A stretch of DNA of 64,000 nt from Sphingomonas sp. S1-29 (GTDB lineage Bacteria > Pseudomonadota > Alphaproteobacteria > Sphingomonadales > Sphingomonadaceae): NCBI RefSeq assembly GCF_026167545.1, contig NZ_CP110678.1, forward strand, positions 3,089,501 through 3,153,500. The letters run 5' to 3'. The notes beneath the pieces were generated by a model that searched no databases, was not told the origin of the DNA, and saw only the letters and a list, made by a program, of their open reading frames with translations. Every line of letters starts with the position of its first letter. Within the stretch, counting starts at the first letter, position 1. Below are positions 1-8,116 of the stretch, in pieces. The position numbers were made by a program, and so were the translations under genes.

Positions 1-686
1 TGGTGGCTCAGCATCGCGCCCTTGGGGCTGCCGGTGGTGCCGCCGGTATATTGAATCAGCGCCAGATCGGTCATCGGATCGAGCGGCGGGGTATCGCACG
101 CGCCCTGGTTGGCGATCAGCGCCGAGAAGGCGGTGATGCGCGGATCAGCGGGGCGCGGCGCGATCTCCTTGCGCTTGAGCATCCGGTAGAAGACCGACTT
201 CGCGGCGGGCAGCGCGCCCGCGACCGACCCCACTACAAGCCGCTCGAGCGAGCTTTGGTCGAGCACCTTCACCGCGGTCGGCAACAACGCGCTCGCCGAG
301 ATCGTGAACAGCAGCCGCGTCCCCGAATCCTCGACCTGATGCGCGAGCTCGTCGGCGGTATAAAGCGGCGAGAAATTCACCACCGTCGCGCCGAGCTTGA
401 GGATGCCGTAATAGGCCGCGACGTAATGCGGGACGTTGGGCAGGTACAAACCGATCCGGTCGCCCTTGCCATAGCCCAGCGCCGCCAGCCCGCACGCGAC
501 GCGGCTCGCGCCGTCGAGCGTCTCGGCATAGCTGTACCGCCGGCCCAGAAATTCGATCAGCGGCGCGTCGCCGCGTTCGCGCGCCGATTGTTCGAACAGC
601 GCGATCATCGTCTGCGGCGGGAATGCGCGATCCCACGCGCCGGGGTGGTGATAGGCGGTCCGCCAGGCGGTCTCGGGATCGGTCAT
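1..686 (-). CDS. Long-chain fatty-acid-CoA ligase, N-terminal part (cut by window edge)
   Basis: This is the first 228 residues of an AMP-forming acyl-CoA ligase, which would activate fatty acids through an acyl-adenylate to acyl-CoA in the cytoplasm. The decisive motif is the AMP-binding P-loop YTGGTTGSPKG at residues 213-223, preceded by the usual N-terminal fold (LPNVPHYVAAYYGILKLGA region, residues 82-100). The ATG at 684-686 begins MTDPETAWRTAYHHPGAWD, a normal start for this family. The C-terminal adenylation and thioesterification parts lie outside the window. No Shine-Dalgarno sequence precedes the ATG, and an inverted repeat and promoter-like hexamers directly abut it, so the message may be leaderless. 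FadD-type function is likely; exact chain-length preference cannot be judged. Confidence 0.88.
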   Translation of the reverse strand, partial: MTDPETAWRTAYHHPGAWDRAFPPQTMIALFEQSARERGDAPLIEFLGRRYSYAETLDGASRVACGLAALGYGKGDRIGLYLPNVPHYVAAYYGILKLGATVVNFSPLYTADELAHQVEDSGTRLLFTISASALLPTAVKVLDQSSLERLVVGSVAGALPAAKSVFYRMLKRKEIAPRPADPRITAFSALIANQGACDTPPLDPMTDLALIQYTGGTTGSPKGAMLSH

Positions 687-722
687 TTACACAGGTGTAA
701 GCAGCGTTTTGGGGCGGTGCAA
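687..722 (-). promoter_or_regulatory. Putative leaderless promoter with overlapping operator for the acyl-CoA ligase
   Basis: On the minus strand TTGCAC (717-722) and TACACC (694-699) are separated by exactly 17 bases, and the first base of the ATG lies 7 bases beyond the second hexamer. A 6-bp inverted repeat TTACAC-AG-GTGTAA (687-700) covers the -10 position. The arrangement is what a TetR-like or other dimeric repressor site on a fatty-acid gene would look like. The hexamers and spacing are seen; the regulator is inferred. Confidence 0.45.
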
Positions 723-723
723 G

Positions 724-966
724 CTAGCGCGCGATCCGCTGTGTCCAGGTCACCAGCACCGATACCGCCATCAATCCGGTGTCGATCGCCGCGACGATCT
801 GGCGCGGGGTGGGGTCGCTGGTGTCGTGCAGATTGATTCGAATGTCGGTGGTCGGATGGCGCACCGCCAGCAGCAGCACCAGCAACGCAATCAGGACCAG
901 ACCATAAGGGCGACGCTGCATGCCGTTCGAACTCCGACGCGACGAAGATTTGACCGGGCGTGACAT
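724..966 (-). CDS. Small single-pass membrane protein of unknown function
   Basis: This is an 80-residue protein beginning MSRPVKSSSRRSSNGMQRR, so it has a strongly basic N-terminus, followed by one hydrophobic helix (about residues 22-36, LVLIALLVLLLAV) and a second weakly hydrophobic stretch near the C-terminus. A shorter 65-residue form could start at the internal ATG (919-921). I do not recognise the family. It sits immediately upstream of the acyl-CoA ligase on the same strand, and its stop codon almost touches the ligase -35 hexamer. It is divergent from the ABC-F gene. The hydrophobic helix and the compact gap support a real gene; function is unknown. Confidence 0.5.
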   Translation of the reverse strand: MSRPVKSSSRRSSNGMQRRPYGLVLIALLVLLLAVRHPTTDIRINLHDTSDPTPRQIVAAIDTGLMAVSVLVTWTQRIAR

Positions 967-1041
967 ATCGTAATCGCGAACCGCTTGCCAGCGTTTCGCA
1001 AGCCGGTCGCGTTTGCGGCGATTGCCTGCTATCGGGCGCGC

Positions 1042-2901
1042 ATGCTGAACCTGAACGCGATCACGGTGCGCCTTGGCGGGCGCCTTATCCTCGATAACGC
1101 CACCGCCGCCTTGCCCCCCGGAAGCCGCGTCGGCCTGATCGGCCGCAACGGCGCTGGCAAGTCGACGCTGGTGCGCGTGATTGCCGGGCTGCTCGAACCC
1201 GATGGCGGCGCCGCCGAAATGCCCAAGGCCGCACGCCTCGGCTATATCGCGCAGGAAGCCCCCTCGGGCACCGCGACTCCGTTCGAAACCGTGCTCGCCG
1301 CCGATGTCGAGCGCGCGGCTTTGCTCGAAGAGGTCGAAGAGCTCGAGGATATGGACCGCGTGGTCGAAATCCACGAGCGGCTGATTGCGATCGACGCGCA
1401 CGCCGCCCCCGCGCGCGCTGCGCGGATCCTGGTCGGCCTCGGCTTCGACGAGGAAATGCAGCAGCGCCCGCTCGACAGCTTCTCGGGCGGCTGGAAGATG
1501 CGAGTCGCGCTCGCCGCCTTGCTGTTCAGCCAGCCCGACCTGCTGCTGCTCGACGAACCATCGAACCATCTCGATCTCGAAGCGGTGATGTGGCTCGAGG
1601 ATTTCCTGAAAGGCTACAAGGCGACGATCGTCGTCGTCAGCCACGAGCGCGATTTCCTCAACAACGTCGTCGATCACATCCTGCATCTGCAGGGCGGCAA
1701 GGTGACGCTCTATCCCGGCGGCTATGACGCGTTCGAAAAGCAGCGCGCCGAACGGATGGCGCAGCTCGAAGCCGCGCGCACCAGCCAGATGGCGCAGCGC
1801 GCCAAGCTGCAGGAATATATCGCACGCAATTCGGCGCGCGCCTCAACCGCCAAGCAGGCACAGTCGCGGCAAAAGGCCCTGGCACGCATGTCGCCGATCG
1901 CTTCGATGGCCGAGGATCCGACGCTCAGCTTCGACTTTCCCGATCCCACCGAATTGCGCCCGCCGCTGGTGACGCTCGACATGGCCAGCGTCGGCTATGG
2001 CGACACGCCGATCCTCAAGCGGCTGAACCTGCGGCTCGACCCCGACGACCGGATCGCGCTGCTGGGGCGCAACGGCAACGGCAAGACCACGCTCGCGCGG
2101 CTGCTCGCGGCGCAATTGACCCCGATGGAGGGCGAGATCACCTCGTCGGGCAAGATGCGCGTCGGCTATTTCACCCAATATCAGGTCGAGGAACTCGACC
2201 CGCGCGACACCCCTATCGAGCATATGGCGGCGCTGATGAAGGGCGCGACCCCCGGCGCGGTCCGCGGCCAGCTCGGGCGGTTCGGCTTTTCGGGCGACAA
2301 GGCGACGACGCTGGTGGGCAAGCTGTCGGGCGGCGAAAAGGCGCGGCTGGCGCTGGCGCTGATCACCCGCGACGCGCCGCACATGCTGATCCTCGACGAG
2401 CCGACCAACCATCTCGACGTCGATGCGCGCGAAGCGCTGATCCAGGCGCTAAACGCCTATCAGGGCGCGGTGGTGGTGGTCAGCCATGACCGCCACATGC
2501 TCGAAACCACCGCCGACCGGCTGGTGCTGGTCGATAACGGCACCGCGCGCGAATATGACGGCAGCCTCGACGATTATATCGCGCTGGTGCTGGGCTCGTC
2601 GGGCGAAAAGGGGTCGAAGAAGGACAAGAAGGCCGACCGCAAGGCAGCCGCCGCCGCGCGCGAGAAGGAAGCCGAACTGCGCAAGGACGCCAAGGCCGCC
2701 GAAAGCGAGATCGCCAAGCTGACCGCCGAGAAAAGCGCGCTCGACCACGCGATGTTCGCGCCGGCGGACGCGCGGGCCGACCTTGCGAAACTGGCGATGA
2801 GCGACCTGATGAAGCGCCGCAGCGAGGTGGAGGCAAAGCTCGCCGACGCCGAAACGCGGTGGATGACGGCGAGCGAGGCGATCGAGGGGGTTGCGGCTTA
2901 A
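1042..2901 (+). CDS. ABC-F family ATPase (ribosome-associated, YheS/Uup-like)
   Basis: This soluble protein of 619 residues has two ABC ATPase cassettes and no membrane domain, the hallmark of ABC-F translation factors that act on the ribosome. Cassette 1 has Walker A GRNGAGKST (residues 34-42), signature SFSGGWKMR and Walker B LLLLDEPSNHLD. An interdomain charged linker follows. Cassette 2 has Walker A GRNGNGKTT (342-350), signature LSGGEKARL (about 428) and Walker B LILDEPTNHLD. The Lys/Ala/Glu-rich C-terminal tail (about residues 525-619) is a coiled coil, as in YheS and Uup. The ATG at 1042 was chosen because MLNLNAITVRLGG is the canonical start; an upstream in-frame codon at 985 adds an unconserved 19 residues. 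A housekeeping role is more likely than antibiotic resistance. Confidence 0.9.
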   Translation: MLNLNAITVRLGGRLILDNATAALPPGSRVGLIGRNGAGKSTLVRVIAGLLEPDGGAAEMPKAARLGYIAQEAPSGTATPFETVLAADVERAALLEEVEELEDMDRVVEIHERLIAIDAHAAPARAARILVGLGFDEEMQQRPLDSFSGGWKMRVALAALLFSQPDLLLLDEPSNHLDLEAVMWLEDFLKGYKATIVVVSHERDFLNNVVDHILHLQGGKVTLYPGGYDAFEKQRAERMAQLEAARTSQMAQRAKLQEYIARNSARASTAKQAQSRQKALARMSPIASMAEDPTLSFDFPDPTELRPPLVTLDMASVGYGDTPILKRLNLRLDPDDRIALLGRNGNGKTTLARLLAAQLTPMEGEITSSGKMRVGYFTQYQVEELDPRDTPIEHMAALMKGATPGAVRGQLGRFGFSGDKATTLVGKLSGGEKARLALALITRDAPHMLILDEPTNHLDVDAREALIQALNAYQGAVVVVSHDRHMLETTADRLVLVDNGTAREYDGSLDDYIALVLGSSGEKGSKKDKKADRKAAAAAREKEAELRKDAKAAESEIAKLTAEKSALDHAMFAPADARADLAKLAMSDLMKRRSEVEAKLADAETRWMTASEAIEGVAA

Positions 2902-2914
2902 GGGGAGAGGGGCA

Positions 2915-2955
2915 GGGGGCTCACGCGCCGCACTTAAAGTGCGCGCACTTCCCCC
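2915..2955 (+). terminator. Possible terminator hairpin after the ABC-F gene
   Basis: A nested inverted repeat, GGGGG...CCCCC enclosing the palindrome CGCACTT-A-AAGTGCG (2929-2943), starts 14 bases after the stop codon. There is no T-run, so it is at best an atypical terminator or a 3' end stabiliser. Confidence 0.3.
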
Positions 2956-2959
2956 TAAC

Positions 2960-3050
2960 CCGTTCGTGCTGAGCTTGTCGAAGCACTGTTCTTTCTTTTC
3001 GGGCCGCTCGCTGCAGAAGGACGGTGCTTCGACAAGCTCAGCACGAACGG
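2960..3050. repeat. Palindromic repeat (REPIN-like, family B)
   Basis: Two perfect 27-bp inverted arms (2960-2986 and 3024-3050), starting CCGTTCGTGCTGAGCTTG, flank a 37-base centre. Related arms occur at 22387-22502 and 50898-50993. It lies between convergent genes, a typical place for REP-type elements. No transposase is encoded. Confidence 0.85.
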
Positions 3051-3084
3051 TCTGAGGGGACGATCACCCAAATCCCATTCCCAC

Positions 3085-3113
3085 CCGTTCGTTTCGAGCG
3101 AAGTCGAGAAACC
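3085..3113. repeat. Solo half of a family A palindromic repeat
   Basis: A single arm CCGTTCGTTTCGAGCGAAGT... of the family whose paired copies occur at 11897, 19580, 29518, 46097 and 53278. The matching inverted arm is absent, so this is a singlet or decayed copy. It lies 35 bases beyond a family B element. Confidence 0.8.
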
Positions 3114-3134
3114 GCTAGCGAATAGCGCACCCCA

Positions 3135-3521
3135 TCACCCCGCCGGCGCCACCAACCCGATCCCCTGCAGGATCGCCGCCTGCACCAGCATCACCACCAG
3201 CCAATGCCCGCAATCCCCGGCGATCCCGCCCGCGCGCACCCCGCGCAGCCGCAGCGTCACCACCAACGCCGGCACGACGAACCCGATCCAGATCACCACC
3301 GCGCTCCCCAGCGACATCGTCCACCGATCGGCCTGCGCCGGCGCCAGGATCAGCGCCCCCGCAAGGATCGCGCAAAGCCAGAACTCGGCAACGAACGCAG
3401 CGACCAACAACCCCACACTCCCGCCCCGCCGAAGCTGGTCGCGATACCACACCGCCCCGATCGCAAGCCCGGCAAGCGTGGCGACTAGGATGGGCATGAG
3501 GTTTTGAAGAATGTAGATCAT
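3135..3521 (-). CDS. DUF1761-type membrane protein
   Basis: This integral membrane protein of 128 residues has about four hydrophobic helices (near residues 8-24, 35-58, 68-92 and 104-124). It contains the WYRD and IWIGFVVPALVVTLRLRG segments typical of DUF1761 proteins, whose function is not established. The ATG start (3519-3521) gives MIYILQNLMPILVATLAG, so helix 1 begins almost at the N-terminus. It converges on the ABC-F gene across two palindromic repeats and appears to be transcribed alone. The family assignment rests on the conserved pattern recalled by eye and is fairly secure; the role is unknown. Confidence 0.72.
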   Translation of the reverse strand: MIYILQNLMPILVATLAGLAIGAVWYRDQLRRGGSVGLLVAAFVAEFWLCAILAGALILAPAQADRWTMSLGSAVVIWIGFVVPALVVTLRLRGVRAGGIAGDCGHWLVVMLVQAAILQGIGLVAPAG

Positions 3522-3628
3522 GGGTGCGAGGGTAGGCCAACCAAGGGTGCCGCGCTACCGGTGACACGAGCCTTTTGCCATTATGAATGTACGTGGCGCG
3601 GTCTAAGTCTACGTGTTAGATAAAGTGC

Positions 3629-4312
3629 ATGCTTATTCGGCACTTCTTGCTCGCAGCTATTTTAATGACCGCTCCCGCGAGCGTCGCGCAGCCTCGCCAG
3701 TCTGCAAAAGACTGCAAGGTTTCCGACATACGCTCGCAGCAGGTGGCAACCGATGCCGCCGCATCGTCAATCAAGATCGAGGTTCTCGCCCCCGACACCT
3801 TACGGCTGTCATCGGTGGAGCAGTTCGAAGGCCCCTGTGCCGCTAACATAAGCGCTGCATTCATGGGGCAGCTTCTGCTCGATGATGGCACGGCTGGGGA
3901 ACAAAGTGCTGACGTCCCGGGCACGTATATCCGACGGGATAGCGCCCCCTTGTTCGAAGACGGGTATGATCGCCGGACAGTTGCTGAAAAAAAACTGCCG
4001 CGTTGGCGCGATACTTCCCCGATCAACAGCGCGCGCGTGAATGCAAAGCTGGAAGGTGGCGACTTCGTCGGCGTCTGGCGTGATGGTGGAGTTTGGGGCG
4101 CTCGGTCCTTCACCCAGCATTCCGATCGCCGCCTGTCGCAATCCCTCCAGCTGTTTTCGTCAAGGCTGCCCATTCGCGACATTCGGTATTTCCCGTCTCC
4201 GGATTCTTCCTCTGGCGTGCTGGGTATCCTTCAAGAGATGCCCGATGGTCGCGTCAGAACCTTAAACTTCCAATGGTGGCACCGCAGCGCTTTTTCGAAA
4301 AACGTATGGTAG
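3629..4312 (+). CDS. Secreted or periplasmic protein of unknown function
   Basis: This 227-residue protein has a clear signal peptide, MLIRHFLLAAILMTAPASVA, with a likely cleavage after residue 20. The mature part has cysteines at C29 and C69 and ends in an aromatic-rich stretch (NFQWWHRSAFSKNVW). I do not recognise a family. Codon use is visibly less G/C-rich at third positions than in neighbouring genes (for instance a run of seven A residues near 3987), and the flanking DNA is similarly less G+C-rich, which suggests recent acquisition or weak selection. No partner gene is apparent. Confidence 0.55.
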   Translation: MLIRHFLLAAILMTAPASVAQPRQSAKDCKVSDIRSQQVATDAAASSIKIEVLAPDTLRLSSVEQFEGPCAANISAAFMGQLLLDDGTAGEQSADVPGTYIRRDSAPLFEDGYDRRTVAEKKLPRWRDTSPINSARVNAKLEGGDFVGVWRDGGVWGARSFTQHSDRRLSQSLQLFSSRLPIRDIRYFPSPDSSSGVLGILQEMPDGRVRTLNFQWWHRSAFSKNVW

Positions 4313-4669
4313 AAAGGCGGCGTCGGGTTTCGCACAATCCGCCGCGATCAGGGCATTGGCGCCGTGTGGATCAGCACTAATATCGATACCGTGTCGCTCT
4401 ACAATGGCGGCTTTCTACCAGACCGGCCAATTGCGTCAGCTGGATTGGCACAGGCACGACGCTTCCCACCGCACCGCTGTCCTACAAGCGCGAGCTTTGG
4501 TACGAACGTCGCATGAACACGCTTCCCGCATCCCCACCGGCTTCGCGTTTCGCGACGCGGAAAGGGCGAATCCGGGGGGTACGTAGTGTAGCTTTTGTAG
4601 CTTTCCGAGGCTCCGAATCACCAAATCCACCCGTTCCCAACCACCCCGGCCTCGCATAGCCTCGCGCCC
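4313..4669. other. Gene-free stretch
   Basis: No supported gene was found in these 357 bases. Short open frames exist but lack a good ribosome binding site, a domain, or codon use like the neighbours. The lower G+C continues from the upstream orphan gene, so this may be the remnant of a longer acquired or decaying segment. Confidence 0.5.
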
Positions 4670-5002
4670 ATGACCCGCATCGCCACCTATGCGCAGTTCT
4701 GGCCGCATTACCTGCGCGAGCACGCCAGGCCCGAGACGCGGCGGCTGCATTATATCGGCACCGCGCTCACGCTGGTATTGCTCGTCGTCGCGATCGGCGC
4801 GGGCGGGTGGTGGTGGGCTACCGTGCCGTTGGCAGGCTATGGCTTCGCCTGGTACGCCCATTTCCGCGTCGAGCGAAACCGGCCCGCCACCTTCACCCAT
4901 CCTTGGTGGTCGCTGCTCAGCGACTTTCGCATGTTCTTCCTGGCGGTGGGCGGCAGGCTGGCGCCGCATCTCGAGCGCGCTGGGGTGGCAACCGGGCGTT
5001 GA
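4670..5002 (+). CDS. DUF962 / Mpo1-like membrane protein
   Basis: This 110-residue protein matches the DUF962 (Mpo1-like) pattern: an N-terminal FWPHYLREHARPETRRLHYIGT block (residues 9-30), two hydrophobic helices (about 31-60) and the HFRVERNRPATFTHPWWSLLSDFRMF block (64-89). The yeast member Mpo1 is an Fe(II) dioxygenase acting on 2-hydroxy fatty acids in the ER membrane. The conserved histidines here (H13, H27, H64, H77) fit metal binding, but a bacterial substrate is not known. It stands just upstream of cysK on the same strand, 57 bases away. Sphingolipid-type 2-hydroxy fatty acids are known in sphingomonads, so a related substrate is a reasonable inference. Confidence 0.8.
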   Translation: MTRIATYAQFWPHYLREHARPETRRLHYIGTALTLVLLVVAIGAGGWWWATVPLAGYGFAWYAHFRVERNRPATFTHPWWSLLSDFRMFFLAVGGRLAPHLERAGVATGR

Positions 5003-5059
5003 CCGGCTGACAGCAGGTGTTGCTTGCCGCGCACACCCGCAAATCCCTATCTCTGGTCC

Positions 5060-6052
5060 ATGCAGACAACCAACGATACGCTCGCCTTGATCGGAAACAC
5101 CCCGCTGGTCCGCCTCAAGGGGCCGAGCGAGGCTGCCGGGGCCGAGATCTTCGCCAAGTGCGAATTCACCAACCCGGGCGCCAGCGTGAAGGATCGCGCG
5201 GCATTGTTCATCGTCCAGGATGCCGAAGCGCGCGGATTGCTTCAGCCGGGCGGCACGATCGTCGAGGGGACCGCGGGCAATACCGGGATCGGGCTGGCGC
5301 TGGTCGCCAATGCCAAGGGCTATCGCACGATCATCGTGATGCCCGAGACGCAGAGCCGCGAGAAGATGGATACGCTGCGCGCGCTCGGGGCCGAGCTGGT
5401 GCTGGTGCCCGCCGCGCCCTATTCGAACCCCGGCCATTTCGTCCACACCTCGCGCCGGATCGCCGACGAGACGCCGGGTGCGATCTGGGCCAACCAGTTC
5501 GACAATATCGCCAACCGCCGCGCGCATATCGTCGGCACTTCGAGCGAGATTTGGGAACAAATGGAAGGCCGGATCGACGGCTTCACCTGCGCCGCGGGCA
5601 CCGGCGGCACGATCGCCGGGGTCGGGCTGGGGCTCAAGGAGCGTGATCCCAATGTGACGATCGCGCTCACCGATCCGCACGGCGCCGCGCTGTTCAACTA
5701 TTACGCGCATGGCGAACTGAAATCCGAAGGTTCGTCGGTTGCCGAGGGGATCGGGCAGGGGCGGATCACCGCCAATCTGGAGGGCGCGCCGATCGACACC
5801 CAGTTCCGCGTCTCGGACGAGGAGGGCCTCGAATGGATGCGCCGGCTGCTCGCCGAAGAGGGGCTGTGCCTGGGGCTGTCGTCGGGGATCAACGTCGCCG
5901 GCGCGGTGCGGCTGGCGCGGCAGCTCGGCGCGGGCAGCCGGGTGGTGACGATCCTGTGCGACACCGGCTTTCGCTATCTCTCGACGCTGTACGATCGCGA
6001 TTGGCTGACCGCCAAGGGGCTGTCGGTGCCGGCCGCGCTGGCGCCGCGCTGA
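5060..6052 (+). CDS. cysK: Cysteine synthase A (O-acetylserine sulfhydrylase)
   Basis: This 330-residue PLP enzyme condenses O-acetylserine with sulfide to cysteine. Diagnostic parts are IGNTPLVRL (residues 11-19), NPGASVKDRAA with the Schiff-base lysine K44, and the substrate loop TAGNTG (71-76). The region around AAGTGGTIAG binds PLP phosphate. The C-terminal part (DTGFRYLSTLYDRDWL) resembles the cysteine synthase variant common in alphaproteobacteria. I chose the ATG at 5060 because MQTTNDTLALIGNTPLV is the natural start; an in-frame upstream codon (5024) only adds unconserved residues. Sulfur assimilation is also represented by metZ at 51.7 kb, but the two are not linked. Confidence 0.93.
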   Translation: MQTTNDTLALIGNTPLVRLKGPSEAAGAEIFAKCEFTNPGASVKDRAALFIVQDAEARGLLQPGGTIVEGTAGNTGIGLALVANAKGYRTIIVMPETQSREKMDTLRALGAELVLVPAAPYSNPGHFVHTSRRIADETPGAIWANQFDNIANRRAHIVGTSSEIWEQMEGRIDGFTCAAGTGGTIAGVGLGLKERDPNVTIALTDPHGAALFNYYAHGELKSEGSSVAEGIGQGRITANLEGAPIDTQFRVSDEEGLEWMRRLLAEEGLCLGLSSGINVAGAVRLARQLGAGSRVVTILCDTGFRYLSTLYDRDWLTAKGLSVPAALAPR

Positions 6053-6101
6053 CACCGCGGTCGACAAGTCGCGGCGGGATGGTTACTTTCCTGGTATCGT
6101 G

Positions 6102-6410
6102 ATGCCACCCACCATCGACCAAAGCCAGGCAATGCAGCGTATCCGGGTCGCAATGACCGGGCTCGCGCTGGTCGTGCTGCTGATCACGATCGCCAGCGCG
6201 ATCTTCAGTTCGGTCGACCGCCAGGCGCCGGTCGAGGCGATCGGCTCGTCGAAACCCGATGTCGTCGCGAACATGACGTTGCTCGGCAACAGCGTCGCGG
6301 CGCCAGCGCCGCAGGACGAGCCGCTCGCCGAACTCGGCGTTGCGCCGAGCCGCAGCTCGGGCGAGGTCGCCAACGTCGTGGTGACCGAGCAGCCGTCGGC
6401 GCCGCGTTAA
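6102..6410 (+). CDS. Small membrane-anchored protein upstream of mraZ, unknown function
   Basis: A 102-residue protein whose N-terminal cytoplasmic segment (MPPTIDQSQAMQRIRV) leads into one strong hydrophobic helix (about residues 17-36, MTGLALVVLLITIASAIF). A polar, Ala/Pro/Ser-rich exterior tail of about 65 residues follows. A GTG directly before the ATG (6099) is an alternative start. I do not recognise the family. It follows cysK by 49 bases on the same strand and precedes the dcw promoter region. A bitopic protein with a low-complexity tail is consistent with an envelope role, but that is only inference. Confidence 0.6.
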   Translation: MPPTIDQSQAMQRIRVAMTGLALVVLLITIASAIFSSVDRQAPVEAIGSSKPDVVANMTLLGNSVAAPAPQDEPLAELGVAPSRSSGEVANVVVTEQPSAPR

Positions 6411-6503
6411 GCATCTTCTTTCATTTTCCGGCAATGCGTTACCAGCCGATCCTCCACGGCGCAAAAAGAACATAACAAGACCAAAAGTGTACATCGTGCC
6501 TTT

Positions 6504-6530
6504 GTGGATGCTGGTGGGGCAAAGTGGGGC
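6504..6530 (+). promoter_or_regulatory. MraZ-binding boxes upstream of the dcw cluster
   Basis: Three direct repeats GTGGATG (6504), GTGGGGC (6514) and GTGGGGC (6524) are spaced exactly 10 bases apart, giving TGGNN-N5-TGGNN-N5-TGGNN. MraZ of E. coli binds TGGGN repeats with 5-base spacers upstream of its own gene, so the sites mark autoregulation of the whole cluster. The first box is degenerate (TGGAT). The mraZ start is about 150 bases downstream, leaving a long leader. Confidence 0.8.
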
Positions 6531-6680
6531 GAAAAGGCATAGATTTCCATTGTAGCGACCCCCTCGATTTGGTACGAAATTCCCGCGGGGCACGTTCCTC
6601 TTCGTCATCCGATATCAGCCGAGGCCAGGTCGTGGTTTCGGGCGGGGAGGGGCTGTGTGTGCTCCCGATGAAGGGCGCGG

Positions 6681-7178
6681 GTGGCAGACAGGGAACTCTT
6701 TTACGGCTTCACGCTGCAGTCGGTCGACGACAAGGGTCGCGTCGCGATTCCCGCCGACCTGCGCGTCGTGCTCGACCGTAATACCCCGCCGCAGGAGCCG
6801 CCGGTCCGCACCGTGCTGGTCGGCCGCGACGCCGCATTGAACTGCCTGCTGTGCTACGACGTCACCTGGGCGCGCCAGCTCAACGACGATTTCAATCATC
6901 TCCGCCGCCTCGCCGCCGAACAGGGTCGCCCCTTCGACGAAAAGGCCGAGCGCCGCGCGAATCGCGTCGAAATCGCCAATTACGACCCCAGCGGCCGCTT
7001 CGTGCTGCCCGCCTATGAGCGCCAGCGCGCCGGGATCGGCAAATGGGCGTTCTTCGCGGGCGACGGCGATCGCTTCCAGGTGTGGGCACCCGAAACGCTT
7101 CTCGCCGCCGAGATCGACGATCCCGATCTGCAGGATCGCTGCCGCTTCTACATGGCGCAGAAGAAGGTGGTGCTGTGA
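6681..7178 (+). CDS. mraZ: Transcriptional regulator / dcw cluster regulator MraZ
   Basis: This 165-residue protein has two AbrB-like SpoVT folds. The first begins [22 protein letters not shown] (residues 7-28), the second around [15 protein letters not shown]; both carry the DxKGRxxIP/DxxGRxxLP signature used for DNA contacts. MraZ forms oligomeric rings that bind TGGGN repeats and repress or tune the division cluster. Three such boxes lie upstream at 6504-6530. The GTG start (6681) follows AAGGG with a 5-base gap. The stop overlaps the rsmH start (GTGA). The length is in the normal range for alphaproteobacteria. Confidence 0.95.
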   Translation: MADRELFYGFTLQSVDDKGRVAIPADLRVVLDRNTPPQEPPVRTVLVGRDAALNCLLCYDVTWARQLNDDFNHLRRLAAEQGRPFDEKAERRANRVEIANYDPSGRFVLPAYERQRAGIGKWAFFAGDGDRFQVWAPETLLAAEIDDPDLQDRCRFYMAQKKVVL

Positions 7179-8116
7179 CCGCGCCGCACGTCCCCGTCCT
7201 GCTCGACGAAGTGATCGCCGGCCTCGCGATCGTCCCCGGTGAGCGGCATGTCGACGCAACCTTCGGCGCGGGCGGTTATACCCGCGCGATGCTCGAAGCC
7301 GGCGCGCGGGTGATCGGCTTCGACCGCGACCCGCACGCGATCCGCGACGGGCAGGCGATGGCAGCGGCGAGCGACGGCGCGCTGATTCTGGTCGAATCGC
7401 CCTTCTCGGCGCTCGAAAGCGAGCTGGCGGCGCGCGACGCGGTGCCGGTCGACGGCGTCACGATGGATATCGGCGTCTCGTCGATGCAGCTCGACCAGCC
7501 CGAGCGCGGCTTTTCGTTCCAGGGCGACGGCCCGCTCGACATGCGGATGAGCCAGGCGGGCGAGAGCGCCGCCGATTTCCTCAACACCGCCGACGAGGAA
7601 GCGATTGCCGACGTCCTCTATCGCTATGGCGAGGAGCCGCGCTCACGCCGCGTCGCGCGTGCGATCGTCGCCGCTCGCCCGCTTGCCCGCACCGGCGAGC
7701 TCGCCTCGGTCGTCCGCCGGTCGCTCGGCTACAAGCCGCACGACAAGAAGGACCCCGCGACACGGACCTTCCAGGCGATCCGCATCCATCTCAACCGCGA
7801 GCTGGACGAGCTGGTCGACGGCCTCGCCGCCGCCGAGCGTGTGCTCGCGCCCGGCGGCCGGCTGGCGGTGGTAACCTTTCACAGCCTGGAGGATCGGCTG
7901 GTGAAGCGCTTTTTTCGCGAACGGTCGGGCAGCGAGCCCGCCGGATCGCGGCATCGGCCGGCGGCGCTGTCGCCCCGGCCGCCAAGCTTCGAGCAACCGG
8001 CGCGCGCTGTGCGCGCCGGCGAAGACGAGATCGCGCGCAACCCGCGCGCGCGCTCGGCAACCTTGCGTGTAGCCCGGCGTACCGCGGCAGCCCCATGGGG
8101 GCAGGGAGAAAACTGA
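7175..8116 (+). CDS. rsmH: 16S rRNA (cytosine-1402-N4)-methyltransferase
   Basis: This 313-residue SAM-dependent enzyme methylates N4 of C1402 in 16S rRNA, fine-tuning the P site. The start [15 protein letters not shown], the SAM-binding stretch [27 protein letters not shown] and the [29 protein letters not shown] block are all diagnostic. [17 protein letters not shown] and [16 protein letters not shown] complete the family pattern. The GTG start at 7175 overlaps the mraZ stop by four bases; the longer open frame upstream (from 7043) only shadows mraZ. Its own stop overlaps the ftsL ATG by one base, so translation is coupled on both sides. Confidence 0.95.
   Translation: MTAPHVPVLLDEVIAGLAIVPGERHVDATFGAGGYTRAMLEAGARVIGFDRDPHAIRDGQAMAAASDGALILVESPFSALESELAARDAVPVDGVTMDIGVSSMQLDQPERGFSFQGDGPLDMRMSQAGESAADFLNTADEEAIADVLYRYGEEPRSRRVARAIVAARPLARTGELASVVRRSLGYKPHDKKDPATRTFQAIRIHLNRELDELVDGLAAAERVLAPGGRLAVVTFHSLEDRLVKRFFRERSGSEPAGSRHRPAALSPRPPSFEQPARAVRAGEDEIARNPRARSATLRVARRTAAAPWGQGEN

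Noticed and set aside
4356..4586. Small frame of 76 codons after the orphan gene
   Set aside because: No ribosome binding site, no hydrophobic or domain pattern and codon use unlike real genes here.
4436..6067. Minus-strand frame over cysK and the DUF962 gene
   Set aside because: Shadow of two recognised genes; Arg/His/Pro-rich composition and no known motifs.
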